A program made the translations under genes and the position numbers. 64,000 bases of DNA from Lacinutrix jangbogonensis (GTDB lineage: Bacteria > Bacteroidota > Bacteroidia > Flavobacteriales > Flavobacteriaceae): contig NZ_JSWF01000019.1 of NCBI RefSeq assembly GCF_000797445.1, positions 172,969 to 236,968 on the forward strand, in the 5' to 3' direction. Position 1 is the first letter of the stretch. The number at the start of each line of letters is the position of its first letter. Under the pieces are notes generated by a model. The model saw only the letters and a list, made by a program, of their open reading frames with translations, ran no database searches and was not told the origin of the DNA. This document shows, one piece after another, positions 56,986 through 64,000 of this stretch.

Positions 56986-58470
56986 ATGAAACAAGAACTA
57001 CAAATAGTATGGTTTAAAAGAGACCTTCGTTTACAAGATAATGAGGCTATTGAGCGCGCTTTAGCAGCTAACAAACGTGTACTTTTGTTATATGCTTTTG
57101 AAAAATTTTTACTAGAAGATAAACATTACAGTAAACGCCATTGGGATTTTGTAAAACAATCGCTGGAAGATTTAAATGCAACACTAAAATCATTAGATTC
57201 TCAAGTGTTGGTTGTTAACGACAGTATCCAAACTATAATTACAAAACTAAAGCAACACTATACTATAACTCAAGTATATTCGCATCAAGAAACAGGAATC
57301 CTATCTACTTTTAAGCGTGATCTTCAATTTCATTCATTTTGTAAAAAAGAAAATATAATTTGGCTAGAAAATGCCAATAATGCCATTATTCGCGGCATAA
57401 ATAATAGAAATACTTGGTTTGAAGATTGGAATAATTTCATGAATAATGACTATCACTTATTTCTTCCGAAGAAAAACCAACTACTCACAATTTCAGAAAT
57501 AATTAACCTTGAAAAAGATTTCGAAATCACACCTCTAAAAACATTAAATACTAGAGATTTTCAGAAAGGTGGTACAACCACAGGATTGAAATATATGCGT
57601 TCTTTCTTTTCCGATCGTGTTCCTAATTATATGTTTCATATTAGTAAACCAATTGAAGCTAGAACCGGTTGCAGCCGCTTATCGCCTTACATTGCCTGGG
57701 GAAACTTATCTGTTAAACAGGTTATTAATTTAGCTGCAGAGGTTAGAGAGCAAGGCAAACATAAACGCCATTTAAATGCTTTTATGTCTCGATTACGTTG
57801 GCAAGCCCATTTTATTCAGAAATTTGAAATGGAACATTTAATGGAATTTAAAAGCGTTAATAAAGGCTATCATGAACTTAATAAACCTGAAAACAAAGTG
57901 TACCAACAAGCTTGGAAAACTGGACAAACAGGTTTTCCGTTAGTCGATGCATGTATGCGTTGTTTAAATGAAACTGGATATCTAAACTTTAGAATGCGCG
58001 CAATGGTCGTCTCTTTTTTTACTCATAATCTATGGCAGCCTTGGCAAGCTATGAGCGAATATTTAGCATCAATGTTCTTAGATTTTGAACCTGGAATACA
58101 TTATCCACAAATACAAATGCAAGCAGGAGAAACAGGCATTAATATGTTACGCATTTATAATCCTGTAAAAAATAGTATTGAACATGATCCAAATGGTGAA
58201 TTTATAAAAAAGTGGGTTCCAGAACTGGCTAGCTTGCAAGCACCTTACATACATGAGCCACAAACGCTATCTTATTTTGACCAGCAATTAACAGGTTTCG
58301 AACTCGGCAAAGACTATCCTTTCCCTATTGTTAATGAGAAAGAATCTAGAAAAAGAGCGAGCTCTATTTTATGGAATATGAAAGATAATCTTATCGTTAA
58401 AAAGGAGGCTAGCCGTATTCTTAAACGTCATACATTAAGCAATAGGTTACAGATGGTTAAGGGTACTTAA
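56986..58470 (+). CDS. Divergent cryptochrome/photolyase-family protein
   Basis: 494 residues. Antenna-domain start [12 protein letters not shown], and FAD-domain blocks [28 protein letters not shown] and [15 protein letters not shown] are clear. However, the class I segment with the N5-proximal Asn is replaced by [19 protein letters not shown]; by my eye alignment the Asn position holds His. Such proteins form a bacterial subgroup annotated simply as photolyase. It could be a repair enzyme of altered specificity or a photoreceptor. It is the last gene before the second operator. Confidence 0.85.
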   Translation: MKQELQIVWFKRDLRLQDNEAIERALAANKRVLLLYAFEKFLLEDKHYSKRHWDFVKQSLEDLNATLKSLDSQVLVVNDSIQTIITKLKQHYTITQVYSHQETGILSTFKRDLQFHSFCKKENIIWLENANNAIIRGINNRNTWFEDWNNFMNNDYHLFLPKKNQLLTISEIINLEKDFEITPLKTLNTRDFQKGGTTTGLKYMRSFFSDRVPNYMFHISKPIEARTGCSRLSPYIAWGNLSVKQVINLAAEVREQGKHKRHLNAFMSRLRWQAHFIQKFEMEHLMEFKSVNKGYHELNKPENKVYQQAWKTGQTGFPLVDACMRCLNETGYLNFRMRAMVVSFFTHNLWQPWQAMSEYLASMFLDFEPGIHYPQIQMQAGETGINMLRIYNPVKNSIEHDPNGEFIKKWVPELASLQAPYIHEPQTLSYFDQQLTGFELGKDYPFPIVNEKESRKRASSILWNMKDNLIVKKEASRILKRHTLSNRLQMVKGT

Positions 58471-58500
58471 TATAATTACCTTTAATCTTTTGTTAATTTT

Positions 58501-58542
58501 GTTTAACTATTTAGTTTAAAAGATAAACATTTTGTAATTTTG
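58501..58542 (+). promoter_or_regulatory. Shared operator/promoter B of the photoreactivation island
   Basis: GTTTAACTA (58501-58509) with a right half AAGATAAAC (58520-58528, 7 of 9 matching the perfect arm), then ATTTTG and the -7 box TAATTTTG (58535-58542, full consensus). Distance from left arm to -7 box is 34 bases, exactly as in operator A. It drives the gene at 58573 and probably the rest of the island. Confidence 0.75.
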
Positions 58543-58572
58543 AGTACTTGTTGCAATAATTCTACTTAAATT

Positions 58573-58998
58573 ATGATATTAAATACAACACATACTAGTA
58601 AAGAAAACAAAGAGTTAATTAACGATTTAGTTGGAAAACCATACAGCTTTATGCAAAGTATAAAGTTAAAAGGTATAGGTTCGAAACGTATGGTTATTGA
58701 GGATGCTAGTCCTAATTTTAAACAGTATTTAAATACGGTTTCAGATATAAATTATGCTAATTTAGAATTGAGATCTAGTGGTATTCTTATACATATTACA
58801 AAAGGTTTACAAAACTTTACTTGGACAATACCATTCTATCAATTAGTAATATATAAAACTAATGGTTCTAGCATTCATGCGCAAGGTAGATTTATTCACT
58901 TTCAAAATAACAAAATGCTTAAAGAGAACAAACTGTTTTTTGATAAGGTTTTAAATGAAAAAATAAAATTTGATGAACAATATAATTTCCAAAGTTAA
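58573..58998 (+). CDS. Unknown protein heading the second photoreactivation operon
   Basis: 141 residues, soluble, no signal peptide. Moderately hydrophobic beta-like segments include GSKRMVIEDASPNFKQYLN and NFTWTIPFYQLVIYKTNG. I do not recognise a family. It is the first gene behind operator B and overlaps the TIGR03643 gene by 26 bases, so it is very likely expressed with the light cluster. Confidence 0.75.
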   Translation: MILNTTHTSKENKELINDLVGKPYSFMQSIKLKGIGSKRMVIEDASPNFKQYLNTVSDINYANLELRSSGILIHITKGLQNFTWTIPFYQLVIYKTNGSSIHAQGRFIHFQNNKMLKENKLFFDKVLNEKIKFDEQYNFQS

Positions 58999-59278
58999 CA
59001 GCCCAGAAAACTTCACCATAGAAGATATAGATCGCATTATAGAAATGGCTTGGGAAGATAGAACTCCTTTTGATGCCATAACCTTTCAATTTGGTATTAA
59101 AGAGCAGGAAGTTATTGAACTTATGCGAAAGGAAATGAAGTCTAGTAGCTTTAGAATGTGGCGAACTAGAGTTCAAGGTAGAAACACCAAACATGCAAAA
59201 AATAGAAATTTTGAAGACGGACGCTTTAAATGTTCAAGACAAAAACAAATAACACACAACAAAATAAGTAAAAGGTAA
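58973..59278 (+). CDS. TIGR03643/DUF2805 family protein
   Basis: 101 residues from ATG 58973 (a TTG one codon earlier is possible). EDIDRIIEMAWEDRTPFDAI, QFGIKEQEVIELMRKEMK and SSFRMWRTRVQGRNTKH match TIGR03643/DUF2805, whose first half resembles a sigma-like/HTH fold. Known from gene neighbourhoods with photolyases. The basic C-terminus could bind nucleic acid. A regulatory role is conjecture. Confidence 0.88.
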   Translation: MNNIISKVNSPENFTIEDIDRIIEMAWEDRTPFDAITFQFGIKEQEVIELMRKEMKSSSFRMWRTRVQGRNTKHAKNRNFEDGRFKCSRQKQITHNKISKR

Positions 59279-59372
59279 ATATTGCTATGACACGAGCTAA
59301 GATTAGTATTCTATTTTATACTTCTTTCTTAAGCGAAGTGCATCTGACAACTATTTAAAATAAAGACTACAG

Positions 59373-60074
59373 ATGATAAAGACTGATTTAGAATTGCTTA
59401 CAAAACAAGATGACACCAACATTAACGGAATCTCTAACACAGATATTGGTAATGACCATTGGTTTACAGGTTTAAATACACCTATGAGAGCAGACGCTTT
59501 TGCTGTTTCGGATACAGATAAAAAAGAAAAAATAGCAGATTTATTCTCCCAAATAATGGATGTTTTAGGTCTCGATCTAACAGACGATTCATTAAAAGGA
59601 ACGCCTAAAAGAGTGGCCAAAATGTACGTAGAAGAATTGTTTTCTGGTTTAAATCCAGAGAATATGCCAGCCATTACTTTATTCGATAATAAGTATCAAT
59701 ATAACCAGATGCTTGTAGAAAAAAATATCACATTTTACTCCAATTGCGAACATCACTTTGTTCCAATATTTGGAAAAGCACATGTGGCATACATTTCATC
59801 GGGTAAGGTAATTGGTCTATCCAAGTTAAATAGAATTGTACAGCATTTCGCAAAACGGCCTCAAGTACAAGAACGTTTAACAAATCAGATAGCAAACGAA
59901 TTAAAAAGAATTCTTAATACAGAAGATGTTGCTGTTATAATTGATGCTAAACATTTATGTGTTTCTTCACGAGGCATTAAAGATGAAGCATCTGCAACTG
60001 TAACTTCCTATTACGGAGGTGCATTTAAGGCGCAAGCTAAAATAACTGAATTTCAGAGTTATCTAAAAGACTAA
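59373..60074 (+). CDS. folE: GTP cyclohydrolase I
   Basis: 233 residues: zinc ligands and active site NCEHHFVP (Cys125, His127, His128) and HLCVSSRGI (His194, Cys196); the KGTPKRVAKMY and GLSKLNRIV blocks are intact. Makes dihydroneopterin triphosphate, first step to folate or pterins. In this setting it may supply the methenyltetrahydrofolate antenna of the photolyases. An N-terminal extension of about 45 residues is longer than in E. coli FolE. Confidence 0.95.
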   Translation: MIKTDLELLTKQDDTNINGISNTDIGNDHWFTGLNTPMRADAFAVSDTDKKEKIADLFSQIMDVLGLDLTDDSLKGTPKRVAKMYVEELFSGLNPENMPAITLFDNKYQYNQMLVEKNITFYSNCEHHFVPIFGKAHVAYISSGKVIGLSKLNRIVQHFAKRPQVQERLTNQIANELKRILNTEDVAVIIDAKHLCVSSRGIKDEASATVTSYYGGAFKAQAKITEFQSYLKD

Positions 60075-60335
60075 AAAAAGGTATTAAATAAGTCATTGCG
60101 TTAAAAAGTAGGATTCGAATACCCGCTGATAAAATTATAGGAGCTTCATGAAAGCTACAGAAAAAAATTTATTAGTAGTACATAAAAAATAAGTAGGAAA
60201 CTTAATTGATGTCATTCACAGAGGGTCTTGCAGTCATAAAATAAAATTTAAAAAACGACCGACGAGTCGAACTTTAAACAAGAATTGATAGTCGTTAACA
60301 AACATGATGTCTGTTCTCTTAAAAACATTAATTAT

Positions 60336-61019
60336 ATGAAAAACATTTTAGTTATAGGCGGAAGCAAAGGTATTGGAAATGCCATTATTAATAGTCTTGT
60401 ATCAGACAATAGGGTATTTAATATTAGTCGAACTTCACCAGAAAATGCACATCAAAATTTAACACATTATACCTGTAACGTTTTAACTGATGATTTACCA
60501 GAGATTGATGCTGTAGATACTATAATCTATTGTCCTGGAAGTATTAATTTAAAACCTATTTCAAGATTAAAGCTTGATGATTTTAGAGACGATTACGAAA
60601 TTAATGTTATTGGTGCTGTAAAATCAATCCAGCATTATTTACCACAATTAAAAAAAGGAAACGCACCTTCTATCCTACTCTTTAGTACAGTTGCAGCAAA
60701 ATTAGGGATGCCTTTTCATGCTAGTGTTGCCGCTGCGAAATCTGCTGTAGAAGGTTTAACAAAATCTTTAGGTGCCGAATTAGCCCCTAATATTCGTGTT
60801 AATGCTATTGCTCCTACAGTTACAGATACTACCTTAGCTGCAAAACTGCTGCGTAACGAGAAGATGGTGGAGAATATAAAAGAGCGTCATCCGCTTAAAA
60901 AATTCTTAAACCCAGAAGAGGTAGCTAATATGGCAATATTTTTAATATCTGAAAAAGCCGCTTCAATTTCAGGACAAGTTTTCGAAATGGACTGTGGTAT
61001 AGTAAGCTTTAAAATTTAA
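60336..61019 (+). CDS. SDR-fold protein lacking the catalytic tyrosine
   Basis: 227 residues from ATG 60336, which gives the standard Rossmann start MKNILVIGGSKGIGNAI; the frame is open 51 bases further upstream. The catalytic YxxxK is VAAAK (HASVAAAKSAVEGL), Tyr being replaced, while the upstream Ser (LLFSTVAAK) and RVNAIAPT block remain. It may bind NAD(P) without classic dehydrogenase activity or use another acid. The 261-base gap before it may hold a promoter. The next gene starts 3 bases after its stop. Confidence 0.85.
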   Translation: MKNILVIGGSKGIGNAIINSLVSDNRVFNISRTSPENAHQNLTHYTCNVLTDDLPEIDAVDTIIYCPGSINLKPISRLKLDDFRDDYEINVIGAVKSIQHYLPQLKKGNAPSILLFSTVAAKLGMPFHASVAAAKSAVEGLTKSLGAELAPNIRVNAIAPTVTDTTLAAKLLRNEKMVENIKERHPLKKFLNPEEVANMAIFLISEKAASISGQVFEMDCGIVSFKI

Positions 61020-61021
61020 TT

Positions 61022-61558
61022 ATGAATCCAATCAAAATATTCGCTCAGACCTTGTTTTCAAAAGAAAAATCGAACACAGATAGCGTATCTTCCATTTACG
61101 ATATTAAAATTAAGGGATTAAATGGTAAGCCAATTGATCTCTCTCAGTTTAAGGGAAAACATATACTATTTGTTAATGTTGCTTCAAAATGTGGCTTTAC
61201 TCCACAATATAAAGAACTTCAAGAATTAAATGATACTTATAGTGATAAGCTTCAAATTATAGGAGTGCCTTGTAACCAATTTGGTAAACAGGAACCGGGA
61301 GACGCCCATGCCATAGAAACTTTTTGTGAAGTAAATTATGGTGTTACTTTTTTAATCACTGAAAAAATTGATGTTAAAGGAAATAATGCGCATCCTCTTT
61401 ATAAGTGGTTAACATTAATGAGTAAGAATGGTGTCTCTAATTCTTCAGTTAAATGGAATTTTCAAAAATATTTAGTAGATTCCGAAGGTAAACTTGTTGA
61501 TTATTATTTTTCAACAACAAAACCAAAAAGTTCTAAAATAACCAAACATTTAAAGTAA
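61022..61558 (+). CDS. Glutathione peroxidase family peroxidase
   Basis: 178 residues with NVASKCGFTPQY (Cys57 as peroxidatic residue in place of selenocysteine), PCNQFGKQEPG (Gln) and VKWNFQKYLVD (Trp, Asn). A Cys in CEVNYGVTF fits the thioredoxin-dependent type with a resolving Cys. It removes lipid or organic hydroperoxides produced in light. Its stop is followed by two bases and the TspO ATG, so it is in one operon with its neighbours. Confidence 0.93.
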   Translation: MNPIKIFAQTLFSKEKSNTDSVSSIYDIKIKGLNGKPIDLSQFKGKHILFVNVASKCGFTPQYKELQELNDTYSDKLQIIGVPCNQFGKQEPGDAHAIETFCEVNYGVTFLITEKIDVKGNNAHPLYKWLTLMSKNGVSNSSVKWNFQKYLVDSEGKLVDYYFSTTKPKSSKITKHLK

Positions 61559-61560
61559 AT

Positions 61561-62022
61561 ATGAAGCTAGCGAAACCTATAATTTTCTTTTTAATAATAA
61601 ATTTTGGTGGTCTCGCCTTAGGCAGTTGGTTGATGAATAATGGACCAATGACCAATTGGTACCAGTCGTTAAACCAGGCACCATGGACACCTCCGGGTTG
61701 GGTTTTTGGTGTGGCTTGGACCACTATAATGATTTGTTTTTCAATTTATTTAGGTTATTTATTTATAAAATTAGATTCGCAGAGACTAAGATTAGCTTTT
61801 GGGTTACAAGTTTTCTTGAATGTGATATGGAACTATGTGTTTTTTAATCAACACTTAGTGGCATTAGGTTTAGTTGTTATTTCTGCGCTAACGGTTATCA
61901 TTTTTACGTTTTTCTTCAGCAATTTCAAAACTATAAAAAACAAGAGCTATCTATTATTACCTTATATGATTTGGCTATTGATAGCGACATCATTAAACGC
62001 TTATATATTATTTAATAATTAA
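61561..62022 (+). CDS. TspO/MBR family membrane protein
   Basis: 153 residues, five helices. APWTPPGWVFGVAWTTIM and LNVIWNYVFFNQH match the conserved TspO blocks (W-x-P-P and LNxxWxxxFF). TspO binds tetrapyrroles and is tied to light and oxygen responses in bacteria. It begins two bases after the peroxidase stop. Ligand not shown by sequence. Confidence 0.93.
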   Translation: MKLAKPIIFFLIINFGGLALGSWLMNNGPMTNWYQSLNQAPWTPPGWVFGVAWTTIMICFSIYLGYLFIKLDSQRLRLAFGLQVFLNVIWNYVFFNQHLVALGLVVISALTVIIFTFFFSNFKTIKNKSYLLLPYMIWLLIATSLNAYILFNN

Positions 62023-62064
62023 GAGAGTATTTCCTTCTAACCGGAAATTAAAATATAATTTTCT

Positions 62065-62529
62065 ATGAAAATATACACATTACATAAAAAACAAAAATTA
62101 CCGATAACATTAGATCAGGCGTGGACTTTTTTGTGTAATCCTGCAAATCTATCAAAATTAACGCCTTCAAAAATGAATATGAAAATCATTTCTGGAGCAG
62201 ATAGACCAATGTATGCGGGACAAGTATTACAATATAGCGTAACACCACTGGCTGGTATTAGCACAAAATGGGTTAGTGAAATCACCCAATTTGAAGCTCA
62301 TAAATATTTTGTAGATCTCCAATTATATGGTCCTTACTCATTTTGGCACCACAAGCATTTTATTCACGAAATAGATGGTGGTGTAGAAATGGAAGACATT
62401 ATAGATTACAAGGTTCCATTAGGACTTTTGGGTCAATTAGTTCATCCCATTTTAGTGAAACCAAAATTGGAAGAAATCTTCAATTATAGAAAGGAACAAT
62501 TAGAAAAGTTATTTGGAGTTTATAAATAA
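62065..62529 (+). CDS. SRPBCC family protein
   Basis: 154 residues with the START/SRPBCC fold pattern: ITLDQAWTFLCNPANLSKLTP, then WVSEITQFEAHKYFVDLQLYGPYSFWHHKHF (read in parts) and a C-terminal helix. Members bind hydrophobic ligands; this subgroup is found with SDR and photolyase genes in Bacteroidota. No specific substrate inferred. 42 bases after tspO. Confidence 0.85.
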   Translation: MKIYTLHKKQKLPITLDQAWTFLCNPANLSKLTPSKMNMKIISGADRPMYAGQVLQYSVTPLAGISTKWVSEITQFEAHKYFVDLQLYGPYSFWHHKHFIHEIDGGVEMEDIIDYKVPLGLLGQLVHPILVKPKLEEIFNYRKEQLEKLFGVYK

Positions 62530-62589
62530 TTTATAATCATCTCTTTTTATATTAGCCTTTCGAAATACTGAAATAAAACAAATTATTAA

Positions 62590-63894
62590 ATGAAAGCATC
62601 TGTAAATATATTCTGGTTTAGGCGCGATTTACGTTTAGAAGACAATCACGGCTTTTATGAAGCTTTAAACAGTGACAAGCCGGTATTGCCTATTTTTATT
62701 TTTGATGAAGACATTCTTAATAAACTTCCAAAAATGGATGCTCGTGTTACTTTTATACATGAGAATTTAAAAGCAATGCAAGCGATTCTAAAAAGAGAAT
62801 ATAATTCTAATATTGCGATATTTCATGGTAAGCCAGAAACTATATACAAACAGTTAATTGAAAGTTATACTATAGACTCAGTTTATACAAACCGTGATTA
62901 TGAACCTTACGCGCTTGCTAGAGATAACCATATTAAAGTACTCTTAACTTCTCATAAGATAAATTTTAAAACGTTTAAGGATCAGGTTATTTTTGAGCGC
63001 AACGAAATTGTTAAAAAAGATGGGACAGCTTATAAAGTGTATACGCCTTTTTCTCGTCTTTGGATAGATGAATATAAAAGAACGGCAGTCACTTTTTTTC
63101 CTTCGGAAGAACTTCTACCCAACACAATAAAATCTTCAGAATTGCCAAATTTAAGCCTAGAAGCTATTGGTTTTAAAGAAGCTAAAGTAAAAGTAAAACA
63201 TTATACTGTAACGCCAACATTAATAGCAGATTATGAAGCTACCAGAAACTTCCCTAGTCAAGATAATACATCGAAATTAGGACCACATTTACGTTTTGGA
63301 ACTGTTAGTGTTCGTAAAATGGTTAATGAAGCGTCAAAGCAGCAAAATATTACTTTTTTAAAAGAATTAATATGGCGAGAATTCTTTATGCAAATACTCT
63401 GGCATTTTCCGCATACAGCAAAAGATAGCTTTAAACCCAAATACGATCGTATAGAATGGAGCAACAATGAAACTGAATTTAATGCTTGGTGTGAAGGTAA
63501 CACAGGTTACCCTTTAGTAGATGCAGGTATGAGACAGTTAAACGCCACTGGATTTATGCATAATCGTGTACGTATGCTTGTGGGTAGTTTTCTATGTAAA
63601 CATTTGTTAATCGATTGGCGTCTAGGTGAAGCCTATTTTGCTTTAAAGCTTCACGATTATGACATGTCTAGCAATATTGGAAACTGGCAATGGGTTGCAG
63701 GATGCGGTGTAGATGCTGCACCTTATTTTAGAATCTTTAATCCAACAACCCAAATTGAAAAGTTCGATAAGCAGCACGACTATATAAAAAAGTGGGTTCC
63801 AGAATATCAAGAGCTCACCTATCCTACTCCAATTGTTGATCATAAAGCAGCTAGAGAACGTTGTTTAAGAGTTTATAAGGCGGCTGTTTCGTAA
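62590..63894 (+). CDS. Class I CPD photolyase
   Basis: 434 residues. FWFRRDLRLEDNHGFYEAL opens the antenna domain; LIWREFFMQILWHFP, GYPLVDAGMRQLNATGFMHNR, DWRLGEAYFALKLHDYDMSSNIGNWQW and DAAPYFRIFNPTTQ are the class I FAD and DNA-binding blocks, with the Asn of NIGNWQW in the FAD N5 position. It repairs cyclobutane pyrimidine dimers with blue light. Last gene of the island seen here. Confidence 0.94.
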   Translation: MKASVNIFWFRRDLRLEDNHGFYEALNSDKPVLPIFIFDEDILNKLPKMDARVTFIHENLKAMQAILKREYNSNIAIFHGKPETIYKQLIESYTIDSVYTNRDYEPYALARDNHIKVLLTSHKINFKTFKDQVIFERNEIVKKDGTAYKVYTPFSRLWIDEYKRTAVTFFPSEELLPNTIKSSELPNLSLEAIGFKEAKVKVKHYTVTPTLIADYEATRNFPSQDNTSKLGPHLRFGTVSVRKMVNEASKQQNITFLKELIWREFFMQILWHFPHTAKDSFKPKYDRIEWSNNETEFNAWCEGNTGYPLVDAGMRQLNATGFMHNRVRMLVGSFLCKHLLIDWRLGEAYFALKLHDYDMSSNIGNWQWVAGCGVDAAPYFRIFNPTTQIEKFDKQHDYIKKWVPEYQELTYPTPIVDHKAARERCLRVYKAAVS

Positions 63895-64000
63895 TCTTTA
63901 TCAAACTATATTTCAAATCCTGTTCGTCTTTATGATGTAAAAGATGGAATAAATTTATGAGATTTAATTTTTTATAGTTCTAAAAATAGCATAAAAAAAC

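Noticed and set aside
60075..60335. Possible small gene or third operator between folE and the SDR gene
   Set aside because: No frame with coding character and no match to the GTTTAACTA/AAACATTTTG pattern; only AT-rich spacer seen.

Overview
The window reads as AT-rich chromosomal DNA of a marine-type member of the Flavobacteriaceae (Bacteroidota). Signs of this are the gene families (TamB, LptD, DUF2911, DUF4159, DUF6428, the YdbS/YdbT bPH2 pair, the MGKSG-type small basic protein), Bacteroidota-style -7 boxes (TAnnTTTG), many TTG starts and little Shine-Dalgarno signal. I do not assign a genus.

Layout. 1-16473 is mostly minus-strand housekeeping: a GH3/serine-hydrolase fusion cut by the window edge, a repeat lipoprotein whose leader is interrupted by a stop, serB, a bPH2 membrane pair, small membrane proteins, two Fe-S electron-transfer proteins, an MCE/MlaD protein and a Zn amidase, with lptD divergent. 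16545-20134 holds ridA, a GlcNAc-kinase-like ATPase and gapA-pfkA. 20405-28167 has tamB divergent from tsaD, then a parvulin and rsmE. 28168-31385 is a loose accessory stretch with two broken genes, a DUF4159 protein and a SpoU methylase. 31386-36338 has a transporter, a THUMP-like methylase, three tRNAs (Arg, Pro, Ser) and a 7TM-HD phosphodiesterase. 36474-46369 has a thiolase, an NlpC/P60 peptidase, a PIG-L/symporter/dehydrogenase cluster and a CFA-like methylase. 46501-49628 has a DUF2911 protein and an arsenic operon with an aquaporin-type channel.

The most notable part is 49679-63894, a photoreactivation/light-response island. It carries four different cryptochrome/photolyase-family proteins: DASH, a [4Fe-4S] (6-4)-type, a divergent subgroup and a class I CPD enzyme. 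Around them sit a DUF2256 zinc-ribbon microprotein, a TIGR03643/DUF2805 protein, GTP cyclohydrolase I, TspO, glutathione peroxidase, two SDR-fold proteins (one lacking the catalytic Tyr), a flavin reductase, an ABC1 kinase-like protein, an SRPBCC protein and a TetR-like regulator. Two collinear transcription units (starting at 49738 and 58573) share an almost identical promoter/operator (31 of 36 bases, same spacing to the -7 box), which suggests one regulator controls the whole island. Likely roles are repair (photolyases), cofactor and antenna supply (FolE, flavin reductase) and photo-oxidative membrane protection (Gpx, TspO). The regulon idea is inference.

Several genes are too short for ordinary ORF calling: 53-aa basic protein (33676-33837), 35-aa membrane peptide before the symporter (41219-41326), 50-aa DUF2256 protein (53810-53962) and a 59-aa membrane ORF (30969-31148). 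Broken or unusual genes are the repeat lipoprotein (in-frame TAA after the lipobox), a zinc-ribbon gene (frameshift at an A10 run), a second zinc-ribbon/membrane gene (in-frame TGA) and tamB (no canonical start codon at the expected N-terminus). No rRNA, CRISPR array, insertion sequence or prophage was seen.
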